DNA of 64,000 nucleotides from Bacteroidota bacterium (GTDB taxonomy: Bacteria; Bacteroidota; Ignavibacteria; Kapaibacteriales; Kapaibacteriaceae). The notes beneath the pieces are model-generated. The model had not been told where the DNA came from and did not search any database. It worked only from the letters and a program-made list of their open reading frames with translations. The translations under genes and the position numbers were made by a program. Location of the stretch: the NCBI GenBank assembly GCA_018266735.1, contig JAFDZT010000009.1:1-64000 (forward strand), in the 5' to 3' direction. Shown piece after piece: positions 26,102-34,715 of the stretch. The first letter of the stretch is position 1, and every line of letters starts with the position of its first letter.

Positions 26102-26641
26102 ATGATCGAAACAGGAACGAACGGTCGCATCATCACCTACGGTGGCATCACACCGGAACTTGATGAGAGCGTGTTTCACTGTCATGGCTCCATCATCCTT
26201 GGTGATGTGAAGATCGGCAAGGACTCGTCGGTGTGGTACAACGTGGTGATCCGTGGCGACGTGCACTGGATCCGCATCGGTGAGCGCACCAACATCCAAG
26301 ACCTTACCATGCTGCACTGCACCTACAAGAAGCATCCGCTCAGCATCGGCAACAACGTCACCATCGGACACAGTGCCGTGCTGCACGGCTGTACGGTGGA
26401 AGACTTCGTGTTGGTGGGCATGGGAGCGAAGATCCTCGATCGTGCTGTGGTCCGACATCACTCCATGATCGCCGCCGGGACGGTGGTGCGCGAAGGTTTC
26501 GAGGTTCCCACCGGCACACTCGTTGCCGGGGTGCCCGGAAAGATCGTGCGCGACCTCACGACAACAGAGTATGCATTCCTTGAGCAAAGCGCTCAGAACT
26601 ACGTCAACTATGTGGCCATGTATCGAACGGAGACCGTATGA
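26102..26641 (+). CDS. gamma-class carbonic anhydrase-like protein
   Basis: The 179-residue protein has a left-handed beta-helix of hexapeptide repeats. The zinc ligands of the family are present: H72 in TMLHC, and H90 and H95 in IGHSAVLHGC, together with R51/D53 in RGDVHWIRIG and Q66 in NIQDL. It would hydrate carbon dioxide, although some relatives are inactive or act as acyltransferase-like scaffolds. The gene starts one base after the preceding stop and overlaps the next gene by 4 bp (ATGA), so the run 24884-28006 is likely one transcript. Confidence 0.9.
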   Translation: MIETGTNGRIITYGGITPELDESVFHCHGSIILGDVKIGKDSSVWYNVVIRGDVHWIRIGERTNIQDLTMLHCTYKKHPLSIGNNVTIGHSAVLHGCTVEDFVLVGMGAKILDRAVVRHHSMIAAGTVVREGFEVPTGTLVAGVPGKIVRDLTTTEYAFLEQSAQNYVNYVAMYRTETV

Positions 26642-26838
26642 CAGCAAAGCGACAAGCCTCGCCCACGGGCGGAATGGGCGTCACCATCGGCGCGAACTTC
26701 CTTGGTGCCGTCCTCATGATCGTGGCCTTCTTCCTGGCCGACAACATGTGGTATCTCGTTGCCGCGGGTCTGCTCATCGCCGCCGGTGTTGGGATGATCT
26801 TCTTCATGCGACACGTTCGGAACAAATTCAATGTCTGA
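26638..26838 (+). CDS. small membrane protein with two helices
   Basis: The 66-residue product has a basic polar start, two hydrophobic segments (FLGAVLMIVAFFLAD and VAAGLLIAAGVGMIFFM) and a basic tail RHVRNKFNV. The basic ends suggest both termini in the cytoplasm. It overlaps the upstream stop by 4 bp and the downstream start by 8 bp, which supports it being a real gene despite its size. Function unknown. Confidence 0.72.
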   Translation: MTAKRQASPTGGMGVTIGANFLGAVLMIVAFFLADNMWYLVAAGLLIAAGVGMIFFMRHVRNKFNV

Positions 26839-28006
26839 GAGATTTCCGCTCTTCCGTGCCGATGTGAACGTCCGCCTCTATCGCGAAGGCGATCAGGACA
26901 TGCTCTTGCTACACGATCCGTTCGGCTATGCCGATGGTCCCATCCTCCTGAGCACGGAGATGATCCCTGTACTGGAGTCGTGCGATGGCGAGACCACCTT
27001 CGATGGCATCGAGGGCGAGCAGGCCGAGCACATTCGGGCCTTCTTCCATGAACTCGATACGATGGGGTACTTCGAGTCGCCCTTGCTCGAAGCCCGCAAG
27101 CGCGCCCTTGAGCAAGAGTTCCTCGGGCTCTCTGCCCGTCCAGCCGTCTGCGCGGGCTCGTCCTATCCCGAAGATCCTGCCGAATGCGCGGCCTTCCTGA
27201 ACATCATCCTCAACAACCACCCCGTTGCCGTCACGGCTCCCGTCCGTGCCGCCTTGATCCCTCACATCGACCTTCGCGTTGCCCCGCACATCTATGGGGC
27301 ATTCAATGTGTTGCGCGATACGGATGCCGACCTTGTGGTGATCCTCGGCACGTCGCACTACTGGCATGGACATCCGCTCATCGTCACCGACAAGGACCAC
27401 GAGACGCCGCTCGGCATCGTGCCGACGGACAAGCCGCTTGTCCAGGCCCTTCGTGACCGATTAGGGGCCTATCTGGCACCCACCGATCTTGCCCATAAGC
27501 CCGAGCATTCCATCGAGTTCCACGCCCTCTTCCTGCGGCACATCATGGGAGACCGTCCGTTCACCGTTCTTCCGGTGCTCGTCACAGGTCTGCACGAACA
27601 TTTCGACCACGACGGTCCGCTTTCGACCCAGAGCGACGTAGAGGCCATGATCACCGGTCTGCGCGAGGTGGTGGAAGGGTCAGGGCGCAAGGCGGTATGG
27701 CTTGTGAGCGGCGATATGGCCCATGTTGGACAGAAATTCGGCGACGAGCTCCCGGCATCGGCCATGTTGGCCGATGTGCGCGAATCGGACCGTGTGCTGG
27801 TGGACCATCTCTCGCGGATGGACGTGGACGCCTATATGGACGCCGTACGCGCCTCCGACGATGCCCACCGTATCTGCGGTCTGTCGCCCACCTACCTGGC
27901 CCTCAAGGCCGCCCGCCTCAGCTCGGCCTCGGTGCTCGGCTACGATGTATGGGATGAGACCGAAACGGAGAGCGCCGTCAGTTTTTCCGCCATCGCCTTC
28001 CATTGA
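26831..28006 (+). CDS. amrB: MEMO-family protein (AmmeMemoRadiSam system protein B)
   Basis: The 391-residue protein has an N-terminal region of about 100 residues and then the MEMO fold: GSSYPEDP, ALIPHIDLRVA, VILGTSHYWHG, HKPEHSIEFHALFLRH and WLVSGDMAHVG. The histidines and acidic residues in these motifs match the proposed metal site. In many genomes MEMO proteins occur with AMMECR1 and a radical SAM enzyme; neither partner is in this window, so the role is uncertain. Confidence 0.87.
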   Translation: MSERFPLFRADVNVRLYREGDQDMLLLHDPFGYADGPILLSTEMIPVLESCDGETTFDGIEGEQAEHIRAFFHELDTMGYFESPLLEARKRALEQEFLGLSARPAVCAGSSYPEDPAECAAFLNIILNNHPVAVTAPVRAALIPHIDLRVAPHIYGAFNVLRDTDADLVVILGTSHYWHGHPLIVTDKDHETPLGIVPTDKPLVQALRDRLGAYLAPTDLAHKPEHSIEFHALFLRHIMGDRPFTVLPVLVTGLHEHFDHDGPLSTQSDVEAMITGLREVVEGSGRKAVWLVSGDMAHVGQKFGDELPASAMLADVRESDRVLVDHLSRMDVDAYMDAVRASDDAHRICGLSPTYLALKAARLSSASVLGYDVWDETETESAVSFSAIAFH

Positions 28007-28028
28007 CCCACCCCACAGCCGAACATTC

Positions 28029-28059
28029 TTGGTTTTTATCCCCACGAACCTTATCTTAG
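28029..28059 (+). promoter_or_regulatory. candidate promoter of rplM-rpsI
   Basis: TTG at 28029-28031, a 20-nt spacer and TATCTTAG at 28052-28059 (seven of eight matches to TAnnTTTG) give a well-spaced Bacteroidota-type promoter about 31 nt before the rplM start. Confidence 0.65.
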
Positions 28060-28090
28060 CAAGCTCTGACAAACCCAACGCAAGAAGACT

Positions 28091-28552
28091 ATGCAACAGA
28101 ACCAAAGAATCACGCAGTCGCTCCGCAAGGAAGACGTCCAACAAGACTGGTGGATCGTCGACGCTGCCGGCCAGACCGTAGGCCGCATTGCTACGCAAGT
28201 GGCAACGCTCCTTCGCGGCAAGCACAAGCCATCGTTCACGCCGCACGTCGATGGTGGTGACTTCGTTGTCATCATCAACGCCGAGCAGGTGGTGATGGAA
28301 GGCAAGCGCGCCGATCAAAAAGAATATTTCCACTACACCGGCTATCCGGGTGGTGGTCGTACGCGCAGCTTCAAGGCTGTGATCCGTACGAAGCCGACCG
28401 ACGTTCTCGATCTGGCCGTCAAGGGCATGTTGCCAAAGACGCCACTGGGTCGTGCCATCGGCAAGAAGGTCAAGATCTATGCGGGCACAGAGCATCCGCA
28501 CGCCGCGCAGCAGCCGAAGCCCTATGCGCTTCCGTACCCTAAGAAATCCTAA
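28091..28552 (+). CDS. rplM: 50S ribosomal protein L13
   Basis: The 153-residue protein shows the L13 landmarks [39 protein letters not shown] and a C-terminal [21 protein letters not shown]. It is slightly longer than the E. coli protein because of a short polar N-terminal extension. It is an early-assembling large-subunit protein. The gene is followed after 24 bp by rpsI, the usual pairing across bacteria. Confidence 0.98.
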   Translation: MQQNQRITQSLRKEDVQQDWWIVDAAGQTVGRIATQVATLLRGKHKPSFTPHVDGGDFVVIINAEQVVMEGKRADQKEYFHYTGYPGGGRTRSFKAVIRTKPTDVLDLAVKGMLPKTPLGRAIGKKVKIYAGTEHPHAAQQPKPYALPYPKKS

Positions 28553-28576
28553 CAACGCATCGAAATCGGAGAACAG

Positions 28577-28963
28577 ATGAAAGTCTATAGCGGCACCGGC
28601 CGACGCAAGACATCGGTTGCACAGGTTCGCCTGTTGAATGGCAAGGGCACCGTGATCGTGAACAAGCTTCCGATCACCGAATACTTCCCGATCGAAGACT
28701 ATCGCAGAGATGCACTCCTTGCCTTGGATGTTGCCAAGATGATGGAGTCGTTCGATGTAAGTGTCACGGTATCGGGTGGCGGCAAGGCCGGACAGGCCGG
28801 AGCTGTGCGCCTTGGTATCGCACGTGCCTTGGTCCAGTACAACGAAGAGCTTCGTGCTCAACTGCGTCCTGCCGGACTGATGACGCGTGACCCACGCATG
28901 GTCGAGCGCAAGAAGTACGGTCAGAAGAAGGCCCGGAAGCGCTTCCAGTTCTCCAAGCGATAA
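28577..28963 (+). CDS. rpsI: 30S ribosomal protein S9
   Basis: The 128 residues match S9 throughout: [16 protein letters not shown] at the start, [21 protein letters not shown] in the middle, and the basic tail [18 protein letters not shown] that reaches the decoding centre. The final residues SKR are the conserved end. GGAG precedes the start. Confidence 0.98.
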   Translation: MKVYSGTGRRKTSVAQVRLLNGKGTVIVNKLPITEYFPIEDYRRDALLALDVAKMMESFDVSVTVSGGGKAGQAGAVRLGIARALVQYNEELRAQLRPAGLMTRDPRMVERKKYGQKKARKRFQFSKR

Positions 28964-28983
28964 ACTCGACGTTCAGACGACAT

Positions 28984-29020
28984 TGCCATGCCTACCGTTT
29001 CTGGTGGGCATGGCAGTTTT
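28984..29020 (+). terminator. rho-independent terminator after rpsI
   Basis: A 13-bp stem (28984-28996 with 29003-29015, one T-G wobble) around the loop GTTTCT is followed by GTTTT. It separates the rplM-rpsI unit from the rpsB unit. Confidence 0.85.
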
Positions 29021-29131
29021 ACAACAAGCATGCGACCCGACCAAGGATCTTGGTCTCACTGTTTCGGCAGGGAGTGATCGGCGGGTAGACGGTCGCAGAA
29101 GTTTCAACCACATCGTATCAAGGGTCACCCC

Positions 29132-29932
29132 ATGCCAGTACTCACTGTAGAGGCACTGCTCGAGTCCGGAGCGCACTTCGGACACCTTACTCGCCGTTGG
29201 AATCCGAAGATGAGAAACTTCATCTTCATGGAACGCAATGGTATCCACATCATCGACCTCCGCAAGACGCAACTGCTGGTGGACATCGCGCGCGAAGCTG
29301 CGTTGGATGTTGCCACGCAAGGCCGCGGCATTCTCTTCGTTGGAACGAAGAACCAAGCCAAGGGCGTGATCGAGGCAGAGTCGAAGCGTTCGCACAGCAA
29401 CTATGTCTGCGAGCGTTGGTTGGGCGGAATGCTCACGAACTTCTCGACCATTCGCAAGTCCATCAAGCGCCTCGGCACCATCGACAAGATGGAAGTGGAC
29501 GGAACATTTGAAAAGCTCACCAAGAAGGAGCGCCTTATGCTCGGTCGCGAACGCGATCGTCTGCGCAAGGTGTTCGGCGGTATCGAGGACATGACCCGTC
29601 TGCCGGGTATGATCTTCGTGGTGGACATCAAGAAGGAACACCTTGCCATCAAGGAAGCCAAGATCCTCGGCATTCCTGTGATCGGCATCGTGGACACGAA
29701 CAGCGATCCAACGGAAGTGGACTTCCCGATCCCGGCCAATGATGATTCGATCAAGACGATCGACCTCATCACGAAGGTCCTTGCCGATGCAGCTCTTGAA
29801 GGTCGTGAGATCGCTCGCGCGAAGAATGCCGAGATGGTCGCCGCCGGCGAAGCCGTCAGCAAGGAACAAGAAGGCACGGACCAAGGACAAGTGCGCCGCC
29901 AGATGCGCGGTCGCAAGCCTGAATCACGCTAA
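29132..29932 (+). CDS. rpsB: 30S ribosomal protein S2
   Basis: The 266-residue protein contains [35 protein letters not shown] and [34 protein letters not shown], all diagnostic of S2. It binds the small-subunit body late in assembly, together with S1. The order rpsB-tsf-pyrH-frr is the classic bacterial arrangement. The 168-bp upstream gap holds the rpsI terminator and presumably the promoter and any autoregulatory leader, but I could not identify either with confidence. Confidence 0.98.
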   Translation: MPVLTVEALLESGAHFGHLTRRWNPKMRNFIFMERNGIHIIDLRKTQLLVDIAREAALDVATQGRGILFVGTKNQAKGVIEAESKRSHSNYVCERWLGGMLTNFSTIRKSIKRLGTIDKMEVDGTFEKLTKKERLMLGRERDRLRKVFGGIEDMTRLPGMIFVVDIKKEHLAIKEAKILGIPVIGIVDTNSDPTEVDFPIPANDDSIKTIDLITKVLADAALEGREIARAKNAEMVAAGEAVSKEQEGTDQGQVRRQMRGRKPESR

Positions 29933-29968
29933 GACACTCAACACTTCAACAACTCAGAACTCAATCCT

Positions 29969-30820
29969 ATGGCAGCTGTAACCGCACTCATGGTAAAGGA
30001 ACTGCGCGACAAAACGGGCGCAGGAATGGCCGACTGTAAGAAGGCCCTCGACGAAGCATCTGGCGATATGGAAGCCGCGATCGATGCGCTTCGCAAGCGT
30101 GGTGCTGCTTCGGTGGCAAAGCGTGCGGACCGTGATGCGAACGAAGGGATCGTGATCGCGAAGACCACGCCGGACAACAAGACGGCCGTGCTCATCGAAG
30201 TGAATTGCGAAACCGACTTCGTTGCACGCAACGAAGAGTTCGTCGCCTTTGCCAACGCCATTGCCGATGGCGTGCTCAACAACAACGTGACAACAGAAGA
30301 AGAGATCTGGGCACTTCCCGTCGACGGAAAGACGCTCGGTAATCTCAAGGACGAGATCCTTGCCAAGTTCAGCGAGAAGATCGGTCTTCGTCGCTTCGAG
30401 CGCATCTCGACCAACGGCTTCATCTCCGACTACGTGCACGCAGGAAACCGTCTTGCCGTGGTCGTGGACTTCACGAATGGCGTCGACGCTGCAAAGCCGC
30501 TTACACGCGACGTTGCCATGCAAGTGGCCGCCATGCAGCCATTGTTCGTCGATCGCGACTCTGTGAACACAGAGGCCATCGAAAAGGAGATCGAGATCTA
30601 CAAGCAGGCCGCGATCCAAGAAGGCAAGAAGGAAGACATCGCCGAGCGTATCGCCAAGGGCAAGCTCGAGAAGTTCTATCAAGAGCAATGCTTGGTAGAG
30701 CAGACCTTCGTCAAGGATCCGAGCAAGACGATCGCCGACGTGCTCAAAGAGATCGGAACGCTCGCCGGTGGCGATGTGAAGGTCACGACCTTCCGTCGGT
30801 ACTTCCTCGGCGAAAAGTAA
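29969..30820 (+). CDS. tsf: translation elongation factor Ts
   Basis: The 283 residues open with the EF-Ts signature VKELRDKTGAGMADCKKALDE (the nucleotide-exchange helix region that contacts EF-Tu) and continue with the core domain (VLIEVNCETDFVARNEEFVAFA). It recycles EF-Tu by releasing GDP. The leader before the ATG is rich in A and C (CAACACTTCAACAACTCAG) with no ribosome site. Confidence 0.98.
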   Translation: MAAVTALMVKELRDKTGAGMADCKKALDEASGDMEAAIDALRKRGAASVAKRADRDANEGIVIAKTTPDNKTAVLIEVNCETDFVARNEEFVAFANAIADGVLNNNVTTEEEIWALPVDGKTLGNLKDEILAKFSEKIGLRRFERISTNGFISDYVHAGNRLAVVVDFTNGVDAAKPLTRDVAMQVAAMQPLFVDRDSVNTEAIEKEIEIYKQAAIQEGKKEDIAERIAKGKLEKFYQEQCLVEQTFVKDPSKTIADVLKEIGTLAGGDVKVTTFRRYFLGEK

Positions 30821-30841
30821 GACCAACGCATAGGAGACCGC

Positions 30842-31555
30842 ATGGCAGCTCGGTTTCGACGCATCCTCCTGAAGCTCAGCGGGGAGTCGCTCATGGGAGA
30901 ACGGCAGTATGGGATCGACCCTGCCGCCCTTCGCGCCTTTGCTGAAGACGTCAAAGAGGCCTTCGATATGGGAGTCCAGATCGGTGTGGTCTTTGGCGGC
31001 GGCAACATCTTCCGCGGCATGCAAGCCGAAGCTGCGGGCATTCACAAGGTGTCCGGCGACCAAATGGGCATGCTTGCCACGGTCATCAATTGTATCGCAT
31101 TTCAGAACGCTCTGGAGTCGCTGGGTGTCCCCACGCGACTCCAGACCGCCATTCGCATGGAACAAGTGGCCGAGGCCTTCATCCGTCGCCGCGCCATGCG
31201 CCACCTCGAGAAGAATCGCGTTGTGCTGTTCGGTGCCGGTACCGGGAATCCGTACTTCACCACCGACACGGCCGCCGTTCTGCGAGCTATCGAAGTGGAA
31301 GCAGAGGTCGTGATCAAGGGAACGCGCGTGGACGGGATCTACGATGCCGATCCTGAGAAGGTCGCCGGTGCGTCGCGCTTCTCGTCGATGACGTATAAGG
31401 AAGTGCTCGACCGCGGACTGCGTGTGATGGACCTCACAGCCATCACCATGGCGCAAGAAAACAACATCCCCATCCTTGTCTTCGACATGAATCAGCGCGG
31501 CAACCTGAAGCGCCTGATGATGGGTGAGAATATTGGAACTGTTGTCACAGACTAA
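30842..31555 (+). CDS. pyrH: UMP kinase
   Basis: The 237-residue enzyme phosphorylates UMP to UDP for pyrimidine nucleotide supply. Motifs include [17 protein letters not shown] at the start, [11 protein letters not shown] for phosphate binding, [13 protein letters not shown] and [20 protein letters not shown] is suitably placed before the ATG. It lies between tsf and frr, as is usual. Confidence 0.98.
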   Translation: MAARFRRILLKLSGESLMGERQYGIDPAALRAFAEDVKEAFDMGVQIGVVFGGGNIFRGMQAEAAGIHKVSGDQMGMLATVINCIAFQNALESLGVPTRLQTAIRMEQVAEAFIRRRAMRHLEKNRVVLFGAGTGNPYFTTDTAAVLRAIEVEAEVVIKGTRVDGIYDADPEKVAGASRFSSMTYKEVLDRGLRVMDLTAITMAQENNIPILVFDMNQRGNLKRLMMGENIGTVVTD

Positions 31556-31566
31556 GGAGAAGCATC

Positions 31567-32127
31567 ATGCCGGTCAAGAATATCGTCGACGCTGCAGCAG
31601 ACTCCATGAAAAAGGCTGTTGAACATGTCGGATCGCAGCTCGCCAAGGTGCGCACCGGACGCGCAAGCGCCGCCATTCTCGACAACGTGAAAGTGGAATA
31701 CTATGGCGAGCCAACACCGGTGTCGCAAGTGGGAAGTGTGAGCACACCCGATGCACGAAGCATCATGATCCAGCCCTGGGATCGTTCTGTGCTCGGCGCC
31801 ATGGAAAAGGCCATCCTTGCTGCGAATCTTGGCGTAACGCCACAGAACGACGGACAGGTGATCCGCATCAATGTTCCGCCGCTCACCGAAGAGCGTCGCA
31901 AGGACATCGTGAAGCAATGCAAGAAGATCGCAGAGGACGGCAAGCTCGTTGTCCGCAACATCCGTCGCGATGCGAACGAAGAATTGAAAGTGGCCGAGAA
32001 GAAGGAACACTACAGCGAAGACGATCGCAAGCGTGGTGAAGACGATGTGCAGAAGGCCACGGACAAGTACATCAAAGAGATCGATGTGATCTTGGGCGCC
32101 AAAGAAAAAGAGGTCATGGAAGAATGA
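31567..32127 (+). CDS. frr: ribosome recycling factor
   Basis: The 186-residue protein has the RRF core: KVRTGRASAAILDNVKVEYYGEPTPV, MIQPWD, and the three-helix bundle segment RINVPPLTEERRKDIVKQ. It splits post-termination ribosomes together with EF-G. AAGGAGA lies six bases before the ATG. The stop overlaps the queC start by 4 bp. Confidence 0.98.
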   Translation: MPVKNIVDAAADSMKKAVEHVGSQLAKVRTGRASAAILDNVKVEYYGEPTPVSQVGSVSTPDARSIMIQPWDRSVLGAMEKAILAANLGVTPQNDGQVIRINVPPLTEERRKDIVKQCKKIAEDGKLVVRNIRRDANEELKVAEKKEHYSEDDRKRGEDDVQKATDKYIKEIDVILGAKEKEVMEE

Positions 32128-32813
32128 CCGCTGTCGTTCTCCTCAGCGGCGGCATGGACTCCTGTCTGACGTGTGCATATGCACTCGATGCGGGATTCGA
32201 TGTCGCCGCTTTGCATGTGAACTACGGCCAACGCACGCAAGAACGCGAGCTTGCAAGCTTTCATGCCATCTGCGATCACTACGGCATCGCACAACGTCTG
32301 GTGGTGGATATCTCCCACCTTGCCGCCATCGGAGGCTCCAGCCTTACCGACTCCCGCATCGACGTTGCCCCCCACTCGTCACTTGTCACTCGTCACTCGT
32401 CACTACCGACTTCCTACGTTCCTTTCCGAAACGCCAACATCCTTGCCATTGCAACATCGTGGGCAGAGGTGTTGAAGGCCGAGGCCATCTACATCGGGGC
32501 GGTAGAAGAAGATTCGAGCGGCTATCCCGATTGTAGGGATTCGTTCTTCGATGCGTTCGAACGCGTGATCGAAGAGGGGACCGGACCCGACACGCACATC
32601 AAGATCATGCGTCCGGTGATCCATCACAGCAAACAACAGATCGTCGAAGAGAGCATGCGCCTTGCCGCCCCGCTCCATCTCACCTGGAGCTGCTATCGCA
32701 ACTCCGATGCGGCCTGCGGCACGTGTGATTCATGTGCATTGCGTCTGCGCGGATTCCAGCAGGCTGGCGTGGAAGATCCCATCGACTACGTCGAACGTCC
32801 GCGCTACATCTAG
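32124..32813 (+). CDS. queC: 7-cyano-7-deazaguanine synthase
   Basis: The 229-residue enzyme makes preQ0 from carboxy-deazaguanine and ammonia in queuosine synthesis. It has the PP-loop VVLLSGGMDSCLTCAYAL (4-21), HVNYGQRT, YVPFRNANIL, and the zinc cysteines C192, C201, C204 and C207 in the stretch CYRNSDAACGTCDSC. A variable loop (about 84-95) before YVPFRN is encoded by four and a half copies of the 7-bp CACTCGT repeat also seen upstream of paaN. The reading frame is intact. The stop overlaps the convergent gene by 4 bp. Confidence 0.95.
   Translation: MTAVVLLSGGMDSCLTCAYALDAGFDVAALHVNYGQRTQERELASFHAICDHYGIAQRLVVDISHLAAIGGSSLTDSRIDVAPHSSLVTRHSSLPTSYVPFRNANILAIATSWAEVLKAEAIYIGAVEEDSSGYPDCRDSFFDAFERVIEEGTGPDTHIKIMRPVIHHSKQQIVEESMRLAAPLHLTWSCYRNSDAACGTCDSCALRLRGFQQAGVEDPIDYVERPRYI
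32373..32404. repeat. heptamer repeat inside queC
   Basis: Four full units (CACTCGT, CACTTGT, CACTCGT, CACTCGT) plus CACT, the same heptamer as the array at 9891-10069. Here it is translated in frame as part of a loop of QueC. Confidence 0.9.
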
Positions 32814-33895
32814 CGCTGCGCGACCTTCTTCACGTGATACTTCCGAATGTAGTTCTCCAGTCCTTCGCGTGAGCTCGCCGTAAGGTAGTAGGCCAGAACC
32901 GGCATGCGCGGTAGGATCACCTCATAGTACAGATACGATTCGAAGTCGCGCTCCTTTGCAGCACGCGATGCATGCACGATGGCGGGATGCGTGGTTGTGG
33001 GAAGGAGTTCGTCGTCGAGCAGGGCACCGAGCGATGCAACGAGGCACTCGCGTTCCCGACGGTCCAGCACGGCATACTTGTCGCTCGTATCCACGACCGA
33101 CGTGGCCACGTCGGGCTCGAACTTCCATGCGGCCTGACACATGCAGTAGGGGAGGAACGTGTCTTCCGTACTGTCGACGCGGATCGATACCGTGGTCGGC
33201 CCCGTCTCCTTCACTTCCATGCGCGGCTGGAACGACCATGGATCGTATCGATACCCGGCACGTGTGAAGAACTGGTCCAGCTCTGCGAACATGCGCGGAT
33301 TCGTCCTGTTCAACACCATGGCCGTGAGCATGTGTTGCACGGCCGCCTCTGCCGAGTCCACTTCTGCCAGCGACGAAGCATAGAACCACTGCGCCATGTA
33401 GTCGAGCGGATTTGTTTGGACGGCGCGGCGATACCAATACAGCGCCGAGTCGGCAAAGGCCGATCGCACATAGCTCTGCCCCAGGAACGTCATCACGCGC
33501 GAGGCATTCGGCACGCGTTCCAGGTACCGCTTGTAGTTGCGGCGTGCCTCGATCACGTTGCCTTCCTGAAAGGCACGTTCGGCATCGTCTAGGAGAGCGA
33601 TCGTGGCCGCATCGAGGTTGGAGTTGTCCATGATGTCCACCAACGTCTCCGTCCCGTCCGCCGCCTTCACGATGCCATAGCATCGGAACAGCGGATCGGC
33701 CATGGGCAAGGGCGGTAGCGAGTCGGGTCCGGTCACGGAAAGCTCGTACTTCCGTTTCGAGTCCGCGAGCACCTTCAGGAAGTACGCTGCCGACCGAAGT
33801 TCCTTCTTCTGCCCCATGCTCGGCAGGGCGGTCCCAAGGAGGAGGGTGGCAAGGAGGATCCCTGCCCACGTCGACGTGACCTTTGCTGTTCTCAC
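32810..33895 (-). CDS. exported TPR-containing protein, unknown function
   Basis: The 361-residue product has a signal peptide (core AGILLATLLLGTALPSMG, cleavage before QKK). Residues about 95-200 form tandem tetratricopeptide-like helices: AERAFQEGNVIEARRNYKRYLERVP, then DSALYWYRRAVQTNPLDYMAQW. The C-terminal half is a mixed domain with conserved-looking cysteines (CMCQ). It probably works in the envelope as a protein-interaction scaffold. The promoter of rpsD overlaps its first codons on the other strand. Confidence 0.75.
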   Translation of the reverse strand: MRTAKVTSTWAGILLATLLLGTALPSMGQKKELRSAAYFLKVLADSKRKYELSVTGPDSLPPLPMADPLFRCYGIVKAADGTETLVDIMDNSNLDAATIALLDDAERAFQEGNVIEARRNYKRYLERVPNASRVMTFLGQSYVRSAFADSALYWYRRAVQTNPLDYMAQWFYASSLAEVDSAEAAVQHMLTAMVLNRTNPRMFAELDQFFTRAGYRYDPWSFQPRMEVKETGPTTVSIRVDSTEDTFLPYCMCQAAWKFEPDVATSVVDTSDKYAVLDRRERECLVASLGALLDDELLPTTTHPAIVHASRAAKERDFESYLYYEVILPRMPVLAYYLTASSREGLENYIRKYHVKKVAQR

Positions 33896-33913
33896 CCAAA
33901 ACCCCTATCTTTG
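33882..33913 (+). promoter_or_regulatory. promoter of rpsD
   Basis: TTTG (33882-33885), a 20-nt spacer and TATCTTTG (33906-33913) match the Bacteroidota sigma-A consensus exactly. Transcription would start near 33920, giving a leader of about 90 nt. The 13-bp sequence CTTTGCTGTTCTC occurs at both boxes (33881-33893 and 33910-33922). Confidence 0.72.
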
Positions 33914-33965
33914 CTGTTCTCTTGAAAAAACCCCGTCAGTAGGACGTACCCCTCAGGCGGAATGT

Positions 33966-33973
33966 CAAACATA
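33966..33973 (-). promoter_or_regulatory. candidate -7 element for the TPR protein gene
   Basis: Minus-strand TATGTTTG fits TAnnTTTG about 70 nt upstream of the start at 33895. No -33 box was seen at the usual spacing. Confidence 0.4.
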
Positions 33974-34008
33974 ATGTTGCACCGGCATATGTCGGTAGCG
34001 AGGTACAC

Positions 34009-34611
34009 ATGAAATACAATGGCCCCAAGGTAAGACTGTCGCGGAAGCTCGGTTTTGCCATTACTCCCAAAGCTCGCAAGGTCATGGACCGCAAGCCGAA
34101 CGCACCAGGTCAACACGGTGCTTCGAAGAAGCGCGCAAAACTCTCCGACTACGCAAAGCAGCTGATCGAAAAGCAGAAGCTTCGTATTCAGTACAACGTG
34201 CATGAGCGTCAAATGACGAATTACATGGCCAAGGCAGCTCGCCTGGTCGGTAATACGGGAGACATCCTGGTCTCGCTGCTCGAAACACGTCTGGACTCGA
34301 TCGTCTTCCGCGCAGGACTTGCCCGCTCGATGTACGCTGCACGTCAGTACGTCCGTCACGGCCACGTTCTCGTCAACGGCAAGCGTGTTTCCATGCCGGC
34401 CTACCAAGTACAGCCGAACGAAGTGATCAGCATCAAGGAAAAGAGCCGCAAGCTCGAGTGTTTCCAAGAAGCCATCCGCACCTCGGCCGCTCCTCCCTAT
34501 CTGGAAGTGAGCAAGGCAGACTTCGCCGCGAAGTTCCTCTACGTGCCGCCACGTGAAGAAGTACCGGTGGTCTGCGATGTTCCGCTCGTTATCGAATACT
34601 ACTCGCGATAA
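34009..34611 (+). CDS. rpsD: 30S ribosomal protein S4
   Basis: The 200-residue protein carries the S4 start GPKVRLSRKLGFAIT, PNAPGQHG, and the S4 RNA-binding domain LETRLDSIVFRAGLARSMYAARQYVRHGHVLVNGKR. The N-terminal zinc-binding cysteines of the C+ form are absent, so this is a C- form. Here it is monocistronic with its own promoter and terminator instead of lying in the rpoA operon. Whether a second copy exists elsewhere cannot be seen. Confidence 0.97.
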   Translation: MKYNGPKVRLSRKLGFAITPKARKVMDRKPNAPGQHGASKKRAKLSDYAKQLIEKQKLRIQYNVHERQMTNYMAKAARLVGNTGDILVSLLETRLDSIVFRAGLARSMYAARQYVRHGHVLVNGKRVSMPAYQVQPNEVISIKEKSRKLECFQEAIRTSAAPPYLEVSKADFAAKFLYVPPREEVPVVCDVPLVIEYYSR

Positions 34612-34636
34612 CACCACCCCGTCGAAAAAACACCAC

Positions 34637-34664
34637 AAAGGGCGCACGCAAGTGCGCCCTTTTT
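34637..34664 (+). terminator. rho-independent terminator after rpsD
   Basis: The stem GGGCGCAC / GTGCGCCC with loop GCAA is preceded by AAA and followed by TTTTT. Confidence 0.92.
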
Positions 34665-34679
34665 CGTTGGTGTTCGTTG

Positions 34680-34687
34680 TAGATTTG
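34680..34687 (+). promoter_or_regulatory. candidate -7 element for the DUF2723 gene
   Basis: TAGATTTG fits TAnnTTTG and lies 28 nt before the start at 34716, just after the rpsD terminator. TTG-like sequences upstream are not at ideal spacing. Confidence 0.5.
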
Positions 34688-34715
34688 CACGTTCATCCAC
34701 TCTCCTCTTGAGGCC

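Noticed and set aside
25442..26647. 401-codon antisense frame over the propeller lipoprotein and carbonic anhydrase genes
   Set aside because: Sense genes have clear motifs and tight spacing; the antisense product is His/Arg-rich.
29954..31456. 500-codon frame antisense to tsf and pyrH
   Set aside because: Both sense genes are certain housekeeping genes; the antisense frame is a by-product of codon bias.
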